DNA of 64,000 nucleotides from Asaia astilbis JCM 15831 (GTDB taxonomy: Bacteria; Pseudomonadota; Alphaproteobacteria; Acetobacterales; Acetobacteraceae), in the NCBI RefSeq assembly GCF_000613845.1, contig NZ_BAJT01000002.1, positions 62,001 to 126,000 on the forward strand. Reading direction: 5' to 3'. This document shows positions 28,929 through 43,400 of this stretch, one piece after another. The first letter of the stretch is position 1, and every line of letters starts with the position of its first letter. The notes below the pieces were generated by a model. The model worked only from the letters and a program-made list of their open reading frames with translations, had not been told where the DNA came from and did no database searches. The translations under genes and the position numbers were made by a program.

Positions 28929-30751
28929 TTACTCCACGGTTACCGATTTGGCGAGATTGCGCGGCTGATCCACATCTGTGCCGCGACGCAAGGCCACCTC
29001 ATAGGCGAGGATCTGCACCGGAATGGTGTACAGAATAGGCGCCACAAACGGATCCACGTCGGGCAGGATCACCATATGTTCGGCAATCCCACTCAAGCGC
29101 TCCGCGCCCTTCTCGTCAGTGAAGGCCATGATGCGGCCGCCTCGAGCCTTTGCTTCCTGGATATTCGACAGGGTCTTGTCGAACAGGATGGTCGACGGCG
29201 CGATGACCACAATCGGCACGTCCTTGTCGATCAGGGAAATCGGACCGTGCTTCATCTCACCTGCGGCATAGGCCTCGGCGTGGATGTAAGAGATTTCCTT
29301 GAGCTTCAGAGCGCCCTCAAGAGCGACAGGGAAGCAGATACCGCGACCAAGATAGAGGACGTCACGCGCTTCCGCGACCGATGTCGCCATATCCTGAATG
29401 GCGCCCTGTCGAGAGAAGACCTCGGCTGCGCGTGACGGCAGATCGAGGAGGCTGGCCAGAAGATCGGCTTCGCGTTTGGGCGACATGGTGTCGCGCGCGC
29501 GCGCGATGGCGATGGTCAGAACGGCCAATACCGAGAGCTGCGCGGTAAACGCCTTTGTGCTGGCAACCGATATCTCGGGTCCAGCCACCATACCCAGTAC
29601 AACGTCGCTCTCACGGCCCATCGTGCTTCCCTCGACATTGAGGATGGATACGATGTGCTGCTGCCGTTCACGAAGCTGCGCAAAGCGGCCAGAGTATCGG
29701 CGGTCTCGCCTGATTGCGAGATCATGAGCGCCATGCCTCTGGGCGTCAGCGGCGGATTGCGATAACGCAGCTCGGACGCCACATCGATATCGACCGGCAG
29801 GCGCGCCTCGGCTTCAAGCCAGTAGCGAGCGACGAGCCCGGCATAGAACGCTGATCCACACGCCGTGATCACCGCGCGCGGCAACTCTGCCATGTCGAAC
29901 GGGAAGTCCGGCAGGTTGATGGCACGGGTGACCGGGTCGATGATGCGCTGAAGGGTCTGACCGATCACCACCGGGTGTTCGTGCAGCTCCTTCTCCATGT
30001 AATGGCGATAGCCGTCCTTACCGACGGCTCCGGCAATCAGGGCAATTGTCTGGACAGGACGCTGGACGCGCTGATTTGTCGCGTCGAAGAACTCCACGCT
30101 ATCCGGCTGCAGAACACACCAGTCGCCGTCATCGAGATAGGCGATGCGTCTTGCAAGGGGCGCCAGAGCAAGGCTGTCGGAGCCAAGAAACATCTCTCCT
30201 TCGCCGAAGCCGACGGCAAGAGGGGCACCGTGTCGTGCGCCAATCATCAGCCCCTCATGCCCGGCAAAAATCATCGCAATGGCATAGGCACCCTGCAGAC
30301 GACCAAGCGCCTTGCTTGCGGCATCTCGCGGCGACAGTCCCTGATCGAGATAGAAATCAACGAGTTGGGCCACACACTCCGTGTCGGTCTCGGACGTGAA
30401 CTGACGTCCGACCGCGAGCATCTCAGCCTTGAGTTCCTCGTAGTTCTCGATGATCCCGTTATGGACGATCGCGACGCGACCCGTCGCGTGGGGATGTGCG
30501 TTGGCTTCGTTCGGAAGGCCATGGGTCGCCCAGCGGGTGTGCCCGATCGCAGTTACCCCGGTGAGGGGCTGCACATCCAGCAGAGCCTGAAGATTGTCGA
30601 GCTTTCCGGGTGCGCGCCTTCTTGAAATCTGGCCGTCAACAAGGCTCGCAATACCGGCTGAGTCATACCCGCGATATTCGAGGCGACGCAGCGCCTCGAC
30701 GACGAGCGGCGTAGCATTCTGATGCCCGACAACACCACAGATTCCGCACAT
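28929..30751 (-). CDS. glmS: Glutamine--fructose-6-phosphate aminotransferase (frame-broken)
   Basis: Makes glucosamine-6-phosphate, first step of UDP-GlcNAc synthesis for peptidoglycan and LPS. Begins MCGICGVVG (nucleophile Cys2 after Met removal), then the glutaminase domain; isomerase SIS domains follow (ACGSAFYAGLVARYWLE; MISQSGETADTLAALR; VASTKAFTAQ). The frame breaks near 29672; adding one C gives SFRERQQHIVSILNVEGST and a total of 607 aa, the usual length. The ATG overlaps the glmU stop (TGATG). No glmS ribozyme is expected or seen. Confidence 0.95.
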
Positions 30752-32118
30752 CAGCGCTGTTCCTTTTTCGCACGAAGGGCCTCTTTCAGAAGACGCCCCC
30801 GTTCTTTCTTGTTGATCTGCGTGGCACGCCCCAAGGCGAGAGCTTCTGGCTCGACGTCTTTCGTGATCACGCTGCCGGCAGCAATAAGGGCATGGTTGCC
30901 AATTGCAAGGGGAGCCACAAGGATGGAATCCGACCCAACAAACACATCCTCGCCGATTATCGTGCGATGCTTGAAGACGCCATCATAATTGCAGGTGATC
31001 GTCCCTGCTCCGACATTGGTTCGCGCGCCAATCGTCGAATCCCCCAGATAGGTGAGATGATTGGCCTTGGCGCCGTCTCCCAGTTGCGTCGCCTTTAGCT
31101 CCACGAAGTTACCAACATGCGAGGCGACGCCGCAGGTAGTGCCCGGCCTCAGACGTGCATAGGGACCGATCAGCGCCTCACGTCCGACAACACATCCTTC
31201 CAGATGGCTGAAGGCTCGGATACGGGCCCCGCTCTGGACCGTCACACCGGGGCCGAAAACCACATTCGGCTCAACAACCACATCAGGCTCGAAAACCGTA
31301 TCGGCACTTAGAAAGACGGTCTCCGGAGCGACGAGGGTGACACCGGCATCCATCGCCGCCAGACGCAGGCGCTTTTGCAAACTGGCTTCAGCGCCAGCCA
31401 GTTCGGCGCGCGAATTGATTCCTGCCAGTTCCTCAGCAGGCGCTTCGACGTGATGAACCTCGCCTTCCTTCGCTGCCTGAGCAACGACGTCGGTCAGATA
31501 ATACTCGCCTTGTGCGTTATCATTTCGAAGAGCAGCCAGCCAGCGACGCAGAGCTACAGCATCGGCACAGAGAACACCCGCATTGCACAGGGTCACGGCA
31601 CGCTGGGCCTCGGTCGCATCTTTCCATTCGATAATCTCGCGGACCGAGCCTTCCTGCACGATGACACGTCCATAGCGACCTGGGTCAGAGGGGCACATTG
31701 CGAGAAGCGAAAGGATTGTTCCCTGTGCGCGGCGGGTCTCCAACAGATCCCGCATTGTCTGTTCCGTGATCAGCGGGTTATCGGCATAGAGGATCGCGAC
31801 GTCCCCCTCGCCAAAAAGCTCTTCCGCCATTCTGGCCGCGTGACCCGTACCCAGACGATCTTTCTGGACAACACAGGGCCAGGGCGCTGCTGCTGCCTCA
31901 AGAGCGGCCATGTCGGGACCGACCACGACAACAATCCGATCGAAAATATTTTTCGCTGTTTCAATAAGATGGGCGATCATTGGTCGCCCCCCTAACGGAT
32001 GCAGCGCTTTCGGGAGAGAGGAGCGCATGCGTGTCCCGAGACCTGCCGCGAGAATGACGGCGGTCGTGGGTTTGTGATGGCGGACGGTCTGGCCGTCGGA
32101 GGAAGATGATGATGTCAT
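30751..32118 (-). CDS. glmU: Bifunctional GlmU: GlcNAc-1-P uridyltransferase / GlcN-1-P acetyltransferase
   Basis: Makes UDP-GlcNAc. N-terminal pyrophosphorylase motif AVILAAGLGTRMRSSLPKALHP, with YADNPLIT in the active site (DN in place of the commoner DV/DT), then a left-handed beta-helix acetyltransferase (VVEPNVVFGPGVTVQSGA; YLGDSTIGARTNVGAGTITC). 455 aa from the ATG at 32118; a GTG at 32142 is an alternative. Coupled to glmS by a TGATG overlap. Divergent from gph. Confidence 0.95.
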   Translation of the reverse strand: MTSSSSSDGQTVRHHKPTTAVILAAGLGTRMRSSLPKALHPLGGRPMIAHLIETAKNIFDRIVVVVGPDMAALEAAAAPWPCVVQKDRLGTGHAARMAEELFGEGDVAILYADNPLITEQTMRDLLETRRAQGTILSLLAMCPSDPGRYGRVIVQEGSVREIIEWKDATEAQRAVTLCNAGVLCADAVALRRWLAALRNDNAQGEYYLTDVVAQAAKEGEVHHVEAPAEELAGINSRAELAGAEASLQKRLRLAAMDAGVTLVAPETVFLSADTVFEPDVVVEPNVVFGPGVTVQSGARIRAFSHLEGCVVGREALIGPYARLRPGTTCGVASHVGNFVELKATQLGDGAKANHLTYLGDSTIGARTNVGAGTITCNYDGVFKHRTIIGEDVFVGSDSILVAPLAIGNHALIAAGSVITKDVEPEALALGRATQINKKERGRLLKEALRAKKEQR

Positions 32119-32222
32119 ACTATGACGTGGCGTAGCCAACACGGCCGAGGCCTGTCAAACGGCATTCCTGTCACTTCGGGTTGCCGATTATTGCATCACC
32201 CTCCAGCCGAAGGAAAACCCTG

Positions 32223-32897
32223 TTGAATAATGCACTTAGAAGCGCCGTTTTCGACCTTGACGGCACTCTAATCGATAGTCTGCCTGACCTTGCCGAGAGC
32301 GCGATCGAGCTCGCTCGCTCCTACGATCTGAGCCCACCCGACGAGCACGCGATCAGATCCATGATCGGCGACGGTGCACGTCGGCTGGTCGATCGGGTGC
32401 TGGCGCATGGCGGAAACGAAGCGAGCATTGATCGCGACGAGGCAACGCGACGGTTTCTGGAACTTTACGAGCCTCGCGCAACACTCAAAACGACGCTTTT
32501 TCCTGAAACGAAAGAAACCCTCGCGCTCTTGCGCAGCCGCGGCATCGCCTGTGTCATCTGTACGAACAAGCCAGCCAAAGCGGCTCAAGCCATTGTCGAA
32601 AAATTGGGTCTTTCGGCCCTCATAGACGCAATCGGTGGCGGAGACAGTTTTGCGTTGCGTAAACCGGACCCGGATCATATCCGAAAGACGTTAGGCATGG
32701 TCAGCGCCGAAACAGACACCGCAATCATGATCGGTGATCATCGAAACGATATCAGCGCAGCAAGAGCTGTTCCCATGCCATCTCTTTTTGCCAGCTGGGG
32801 ATATGGTGATCGTGCCATGGCAGATCATGCGACCGCAATCGCCGGAAACATGGCGGAGGTGCCGCGTCTCATTTATGATCTTTCCGGAGCTGACTGA
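32223..32897 (+). CDS. gph: Phosphoglycolate phosphatase-like HAD hydrolase
   Basis: HAD superfamily phosphatase, likely acting on 2-phosphoglycolate. Motif I FDLDGTLIDSLPDLAES, motif II VICTNKP, lysine motif KPDPDH and motif IV MIGDHRNDISAA are present; the cap domain lies between residues about 20 and 80. TTG at 32223 is preferred because AAGGA lies eight bases upstream; an in-frame TTG at 32181 is further out. About 224 aa. The hairpin at 32909 closes the transcript. Confidence 0.88.
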   Translation: MNNALRSAVFDLDGTLIDSLPDLAESAIELARSYDLSPPDEHAIRSMIGDGARRLVDRVLAHGGNEASIDRDEATRRFLELYEPRATLKTTLFPETKETLALLRSRGIACVICTNKPAKAAQAIVEKLGLSALIDAIGGGDSFALRKPDPDHIRKTLGMVSAETDTAIMIGDHRNDISAARAVPMPSLFASWGYGDRAMADHATAIAGNMAEVPRLIYDLSGAD

Positions 32898-32908
32898 TCA
32901 TGAAAACG

Positions 32909-32936
32909 CCGAGGGCCTGTCAAAAGACCTTCGGCA
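32909..32936. terminator. Hairpin between convergent gph and the DUF3108 gene
   Basis: 8-bp stem GCCGAGGG/CCTTCGGC (one G-T pair) with a 12-nt loop. On the minus strand it is followed by GTTTTC, so it fits best as the terminator of the gyrB-DUF3108 transcript; it can also serve gph. Confidence 0.6.
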
Positions 32937-32946
32937 TGAATTTGTG

Positions 32947-36817
<3,871 letters not shown>

Positions 36818-38635
36818 ATGTCGAACACTTATCCGCAGACAGGCCAGAACGTTAATCTTCCGAGTTCGAGTCAAACATCCCTGTACAACGATATTTACGT
36901 AACGAATTCGAGCAGATCGTACGGCAGCTTCAACGGAAATGGGCGACAGAACGATAGGGTTGCAGGTGGCGGCTCTGGAGCGACGTATCAGGTCTCCAAT
37001 AATTCGACCGCCACTTTCCGCGGATCATTCAATCTGAATGGCGCACGTGTGGTTGTTGATCGCGGATCGTCAATTGTCGTTAACGGCGACTTCACCAACG
37101 CCTATGGCGGCAACGTTGTTCTCAACGGCAATCTGACCGTCAACGGAACGACAAATCTCAACACCTCACGGATAACCGTCAATACGGGCGCAACATTTAC
37201 AGCGAACCGTACGACAAATCTCAACTCGGCACACATTCTCATCGACGGTGGCACCGTCGACCTCAAAGGAAATCTGTCGAACAATAGAGGCGTCGTATTC
37301 GACTTCAACAAGAACCCGAAGAGCACTCTGATCATTGCCGGTCCGAACGAAAACGACGACATGCAAACGGTGACGATCAGGAATTACGTCTATGGCGGCA
37401 CGATCAAGATAAACTACGACCGTGATCTTAATCCCAACGCCAGTCTGACCACGCATTATGACACGCGCAGCCACACCCTGACCGTCCTTTCAGGGGGGCG
37501 GAGACTGCTCGTTCTTGAAGAATTTTATCTCTCTGGAACTGCCAAGCCTGAGGCATCGACTCAGTCCGTGGGTCGAGACGTCTATCTTGTTCTGACATGC
37601 TTCCTTGCAGGCAGCCTCATCCAGACTGTCGATGGAGAGAAGCCGGTTGAAGATCTGGCAATTGGCGATGAGATCATTGCGTATGTCGACGGGGTCGCCA
37701 CTATTCGCCCCGTGATGTGGACGGGTCGCGCCCACTGTGCTGTTCGTCCGCATCTCTCTCTAGATGAGGCCGATTATCCTGTTCGCATTCTCAAGAATGC
37801 CTTCGCTGAGGGCGTACCTTCCCAGGATCTGCTGGTGACAGCCGAGCACTGCCTGTTTCTCGACGGCAAATTCGTTCCTGCCCGCATGTTGGTAAATGGA
37901 CGTTCCATCTTCTACGACACCACGATCACGTCCTACGACTACTATCACATCGAAACTGAAGAACACTCGGTGGTCAGGGCGAATGGTCTCTTCACAGAGA
38001 GCTATCTCGACACAGGCAATCGTCGATCATTCACTCAGAATGGCAAGGTTGTGCTCTTCACTCCGTCGCGCAATCTGAGCTGGGATGATGCAGCGGCTCC
38101 TCTGACGACCTTGCGAGAGGACGTCGAACCGGTGTTTCAGCACTTGATGTCACGCGCCGAGGCAATCGGGGTGGCAAATCACTTTGAAGCCCCTGCCAAA
38201 ACCGAGGATGCGGCGCTTCATCTCCGGACCGAGACGGGGATAATCATTCGCCCAACCCGAAAGGACAAGAACCGCGTGATGTTCATGGTCCCCTCCGGGA
38301 TCGAGAGTGTCCGCATCGCGTCCAATGCGAGCCGTCCCTGTGACGTTGTTGGCCCTTATGTGGACGACCGACGCCTTCTGGGGGTCCTCGTTGGCGACAT
38401 TACCATCTTCGAGAGCGAGCAGTTCCGTCTTATTACAACCCATCTGGAGACGGCCGATCTTGTCGGCTGGAACGATGGGGAGAACGGCCGCGCACGATGG
38501 ACTTCCGGTCTCGGCGAGTTACCTCTGGGTGAACGCCAGCCAAACTGTCTGGCCATTCTCGCCATCGAGATCAAATCGGCAGGCCCTTATCTCCTGGATC
38601 GAACAGAACCCGCACTGACGGCCCTGACAGCCTGA
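36818..38635 (+). CDS. Hint_2-domain protein with N-terminal beta-solenoid
   Basis: 605 aa. Residues about 20-250 are Asn/Thr/Gly-rich with repeating VNG, TTNLN and GNL units typical of beta-solenoid adhesin-like stalks. At residue 261 a cysteine opens a Hint (hedgehog/intein) module of the Hint_2 type: TCFLAGSLIQTVDGEKPVED, then AIGDEIIAY, PVMWTGRAHC and LVTAEHCLFLDGKFVPA with the expected histidine. About 180 residues follow. Hint_2 proteins are common in Acetobacteraceae and Rhodobacteraceae; self-cleavage has not been shown for most. No N-terminal signal peptide is visible, so export, if any, would use a non-Sec route. Confidence 0.8.
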   Translation: MSNTYPQTGQNVNLPSSSQTSLYNDIYVTNSSRSYGSFNGNGRQNDRVAGGGSGATYQVSNNSTATFRGSFNLNGARVVVDRGSSIVVNGDFTNAYGGNVVLNGNLTVNGTTNLNTSRITVNTGATFTANRTTNLNSAHILIDGGTVDLKGNLSNNRGVVFDFNKNPKSTLIIAGPNENDDMQTVTIRNYVYGGTIKINYDRDLNPNASLTTHYDTRSHTLTVLSGGRRLLVLEEFYLSGTAKPEASTQSVGRDVYLVLTCFLAGSLIQTVDGEKPVEDLAIGDEIIAYVDGVATIRPVMWTGRAHCAVRPHLSLDEADYPVRILKNAFAEGVPSQDLLVTAEHCLFLDGKFVPARMLVNGRSIFYDTTITSYDYYHIETEEHSVVRANGLFTESYLDTGNRRSFTQNGKVVLFTPSRNLSWDDAAAPLTTLREDVEPVFQHLMSRAEAIGVANHFEAPAKTEDAALHLRTETGIIIRPTRKDKNRVMFMVPSGIESVRIASNASRPCDVVGPYVDDRRLLGVLVGDITIFESEQFRLITTHLETADLVGWNDGENGRARWTSGLGELPLGERQPNCLAILAIEIKSAGPYLLDRTEPALTALTA

Positions 38636-38761
38636 CACCGCCACCTCTGAACGCATCGTGCAACTCCATAGCGGGCGATACGCCACGATGGAGCGCTAGG
38701 CCCCAAGGAGTTTGTTTGAGGCTCAGCAGAGCGTTACTTCGAGACCGTCAAGCAACCCTTT

Positions 38762-39882
38762 TCATGAAACGGCTCTGAGATGAAAACGTGTCATCTCGGA
38801 CCCTTTCCCGAGACGCAGCGCGAAACCTGGCCACAGGCCGGTCCCATTGCTGACGTAAAGGGTCATGGCACCCAGCCTGTATCGACCAGAGACAAACCCT
38901 GCATTGCCCCGGGCCACCAGCCGATCCAGACCCAGGATCATACCGCCATGGGTATGGCCAGAAAGCTGCAGCAGCACACCTTGCTTTGCGGCTTCACCAG
39001 CCCCGGAGGGCTGGTGATCGAGCAGGATGACAGGGGCGGAGTCAGGTCGCCCTTTGAGGGCCAGGGTCAGATCCGGAGGAGCCTCGCCATGGCTCGAAGC
39101 GGCCCTGTCGGTCACACCGGCGAGCACAATCCGCTCTGATCCACGTGCAATGACGTGATGCCGATTGAGAAGCATCTCCATACCGAGGCTTTGGAGGTGT
39201 TCTATCCAGGCGCCGTAGTCGAAAATATACTCGTGATTACCCGGAACCGCGAAAATGCCGTCTTTTGCTCGCAACTCTGCAAGGGGGGCGACATCAGCCC
39301 GCCGCTTGGCAACGGTACCATCGATAAAATCACCGCTGATGACGATGAGATCAGCCTTTGTTGCATTGGCCCGCGCACCACAGCGGCGGCCCATTTCGCA
39401 GGAAAGAGCGTGGTCAGATGGAGATCACTTAGCTGAAGGATCGTATAGCCATCGAAGCCCTTGCCAAGTCCGGGAAGTTCGACATGCACGTCACGGACAG
39501 GAGGCACACGGAGCGCATTGTGAACCCCGATCGCGGAGAGCAGAGCAGCGATTGCCCCCACGGTGACCCGCATGGCGGGATTGATCCGAGGCGGCTGCCA
39601 ATTGATCGCAGCGATCACAAGCGAGACGAGATCAGTCGCAAGTTGCAGCACTGTCAGAAAGAGAAGCGCGCCGAAGGCCCAGTTGAACAGGATGACAATG
39701 ATACGAGGCATCTCAGGCGCGAGAACCGAGCCCGAAGAGAGGCGGCACCATTGATGGTAGAACGCGGCAATAACGAAGAACACTCCCACAACCAATCGCA
39801 CAGTCATTGGTAATGGGAGCGGCCATAGCCAGTTGAGGACAGGAATTGAGAGCAGCACTCCTGGAATGATTAAACGCATCAA
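38762..39882 (-). CDS. Membrane-anchored metallophosphoesterase (frame-broken)
   Basis: Calcineurin-like phosphoesterase with four to five N-terminal helices (residues about 1-125), like the YkuE/YaeI group. Metal-binding motifs QLSDLHLTTLF, then after the break VISGDFIDG, VPGNHEYIFD, and the C-terminal LSGHTHGG. The frame breaks near 39374; one added base joins AVV to RRANATKADLIVISGD, for 373 aa. Members act on lipid-linked or nucleotide phosphates; the substrate here is unknown. Confidence 0.85.
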
Positions 39883-40032
39883 TGACTGCTTCCTCTTGAT
39901 CTCTGAATCGGACGGCTCAGAAAATACGCGCTCACAATTCCCACGGAGGCAGCTGCGGACGCGTTCTGAGAAGACGATGCCCCTTAAGTCAGAGAGGAGA
40001 CAAGTTACCGAATGGATCTGCCCTCAGGAGAA

Positions 40033-40464
40033 TCAGCCAATCTCGTTCGGAGCCACGAGAAAGACCAGTGTGTCAACGGTTGACGCGTCGCGATCGAGCT
40101 GAAGCTTGACGGGCTCTCCGCTTTGCAGGAACCAACCTGTGAAAACGCCAGCATACACCGCCGCAAACCACTGCCCCGAAGGCGTGCCCAGCGACCCAAT
40201 GTGAGGCGTTCCGGTAAGGTCCAGATAGAGGCTGCGCGTTTCGTGAGATAATCTCAACTGAGCCCGTCCCCAGCCGACAAGCGTGAGAAGCGCATTGCAT
40301 TCGAGCTCGAAATCCTCCGTCGTCTCACAGCTGGGCAGTGGAAGCCTTGTTGAGAGACGATGACCAACGCTGAACAAAAGCGCATCGCGCTCCTCAGGGC
40401 CTGCCTGTAGATCGAGTTCGGTCGCGAGCGCGTGCAGAAAGAGGGAGTAATCAGGCGCGGTCAT
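40033..40464 (-). CDS. bcsD: Cellulose biosynthesis protein BcsD
   Basis: Periplasmic octameric-ring component found with crystalline-cellulose producers; guides glucan chains after export. 143 aa: PDYSLFLHALATELDLQAG, ELECNALLTLVGWGRAQLRL, GTPSGQWFAAVYAGVFTGWF align well with known BcsD. It is slightly short at the C-terminus (known forms about 156 aa). The start overlaps the bcsC stop (ATGA), so the two are coupled. Last gene of the cellulose operon. Confidence 0.9.
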   Translation of the reverse strand: MTAPDYSLFLHALATELDLQAGPEERDALLFSVGHRLSTRLPLPSCETTEDFELECNALLTLVGWGRAQLRLSHETRSLYLDLTGTPHIGSLGTPSGQWFAAVYAGVFTGWFLQSGEPVKLQLDRDASTVDTLVFLVAPNEIG

Positions 40465-43400
40465 TTCGTCCCCAAAAAGCTGTATTTGGCAGAGACAAAG
40501 GCTCTGACTTCATTCCAAGGCCCAGCACGCTGATAATCGGCATTGAGGCTGAGCTTCAGGTTTGGTGTCATCCGATAATCGATGACGCCATTGATACCGC
40601 CCGTCAAACCATTACCGGAATTGCCAGCCTGATAAGCATAGAGCGGTGCCACATTGGCGAGGAGCGCCTGGTCACCTGGATTGTTCGGAAAGGTTTCTGC
40701 CCGGTTGGAACGATAGGTCTGATATCCCGCCCGTCCAATCAAGCTCCAGTCCACTTGCTTGTAAGACCCCGAATAGGTGACCGGAAAGGTGAAGGCGACA
40801 AAATTCTGCGGAGAGAAATACCCGCCATTGCCGAAGCTGAAAGCGTACTCATTTCGCTCATAACCGAACCACGTCAGATCCATTCCAAGATGGATCTTGT
40901 TGATGGCGTCATTCCATACCTTGACCTGCCCACCGGCTCCCGCCTCATAGCCCGTATTGCTGCGCGTGTTACGTCCAGCAAGATAGGAACCTCCCCCTCT
41001 GACATAGAGGGAAGCATCGCGATCGCCATAGGCAAGCTGGGCGTAGACGCGAGTACGCGTGACGCCGCCCCATGTGGCGCCCGAGGCGTCCTTGAGACCC
41101 GCATAGGAAAGGATACTATCTTCAACGGACCGGCGTTCAACACCGACGCTCAGCACGGTATTGCGCGCAATCGTCGGTGAGATCTTGCCACCACCGAGAA
41201 TGTTGTTGACCGCGAAACCCAGAGGCGAAGAGCCCGCATCGAGCGCGAGCCAACGCCAGTCATAAGATGCCCCAACGGCGATCCCGGTAGCATTGAAGGG
41301 CGATGTCTGGTTCAGCGGGGCTCCCGAAATCGTCGAGTTCAGAGCGTTATACCCGATCGCCAAAGGCCCCTCTACATCGCCTGTGCGATAGGACCGACTA
41401 CTCAGGAAGGTCGGCGTTGCAGATAAGGTAAGATGGCCTCCACCGAGCGGCAACCTGCCGAAAATTTCGGCATTCACGTTGCTCAATCCATTGAGGCCGG
41501 AGCCGGACCGCGTATCGATGCCGGGCGTAATGTTGACGGATGCCGCCAGCGCATCGCTGATCTGGGTCAGATCGCCGTCAACACGACGTACGAACGGGTC
41601 CGTCTCGTTTGAGGTCGGCGTAAGGTCTTCCGACGCGAAGGGATTATTCCGGCGGAGGGCAACATTCTGACTCGGTGTGAGCTGTTCGATCCTGAGCAGC
41701 CGCGCCTGAGCCAGTTCACGCACAGCGGCCCGCGTGTTCCCGCGCGCCCTGTCGAGAAGTGCTGCCGCGTACCAGCTCCGTGGATCTGTCGGCGCTATCG
41801 CATTCATCTGCTGCAGATAGCCACTCGCCTCAGCATAGCGATGCATCGAAATCGCTGTCTCGATGAGTGCAAGCCGCGCATCGAGGTCTGCAGGGTCGTG
41901 TTCAACGGCCTGAAGCGCGATCTGATGAGCCTGAGCGTGCTGACCGCCCGAGCTGTAAAGACGCGCCAAGGCGAGATTGGCGGCAACGGGAGGTCGTTCG
42001 CTATTCAAGGCCGGAGCGAGGGCTTCATAGGCCTTTGCCCGGTTACCCGCTTCATTGAGCCGGTCTGAGGTTGCGATGGCCAGATTATTATCGAGCTGCT
42101 TCGCCCTGCCCTGTTCATCAGGCGTGAGGGTCACCGATTTCGCCGAGGCGCTCAGACGACGAGCACGCTCGAGATCGTGCATATGCAAGAAGGCCTCGGC
42201 ATAAGCGAGTTTCTGAACAACCGTCAGCCGAGCCGCTCCCTGCGCCAGCTGCATATCCAGCAATTGCGCGGCACCAGCTGCGTCGCCCCGGTCATAGAGA
42301 GCTGTCGCAGCCTGCTGAGCCAGACTCCCCTCAGGATCGCCCTGATCGAGCAAGTGAGCGAAATAAAATCTCGCAGAATCTCGATCGGCAGGGGCGCTTG
42401 CAACATCCTCACGAAAGGACGCTGCGCGCAGCACGGCCGCAAGCTCGGGCGTGAGAGCCCGCGCAGGAAGAAGCGACTTCAAACGCCGGATTGTCTGTGC
42501 GTCATTCGTCTGTGCCGCGAAGAAGAGGCCGGCCTGCAGCGCAGAGACATCTCTTCCTGATGGCGCGTCCAGAAGAGGCGCCATTACCTGTTCGGCATCG
42601 GCGCGTCGGTTCTCCGCGAGGAGCGCCTGAGCGTAATGCAGTCGGGTCCAGGTAGAAAGTGCGTTGTCGCGATCTGCCTGTTGCAAAATATTCAGGCGCT
42701 CTGCCTGTGTCGGTGCCTGTCCAGCCTCGGTGTCATAAAGTAAGGCCCTGAGCTGCGCATTCGGAACCGGGCTTTCATTGAGCAGGCTACGCGCCTGAGC
42801 GTAATCATGTTCCTCCAGCAGGGCACGGATGAGCCGTTCACGATAGCTGACACTCCGTGGCTCCTCTCTGAGAAGCGCACGATAGGCATCGATCGCTTCC
42901 TGCCGGCGACCTGTACGTGCCAGAATGTCGGCGCGCATTGCGCGTAACCAGCCTTGCTGCGGGGACTGGGCGATCAGGGGATTGATAAGAGCAAGGGTTT
43001 CGGCATAGCGTCCATTCGCAAAGAGCGAATTGGCTTTTGCATAGGTATCGCTGAGGACGGCTCCCGTTGACGCAGATCGCCAACGCCCGGCAGTCGCAGG
43101 GTCAGCCTCCATCGCCTCATCCAGATAGGCTTTGGCCTCAGGACCACGCTTTAATCGAAGCAGGGCAATGCCAAGTCCCCCGAGCGTATCGGCGTCATTT
43201 GGGGATCGCCCCAAGGCTTCACGAAAAGCACCTTCCGCAGCAACCGGATCGTTCGCACGCAGAGCATCCCAGCCCTTTTGCCTTGCGATTTCTTCGGGTC
43301 TCGCAATGACCGGTGCAGCCCGCTTTCGTAGGGCCTGAATGTCCTTGTCTTCGGGATGAGCCGCAAGATAATCACTGACAACGGCGGTTGAGGACGCATT

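Noticed and set aside
27818..28930. TPP riboswitch upstream of the thi genes
   Set aside because: The gap before thiO is only about 30 bases and shows no thi-box-like conserved core.
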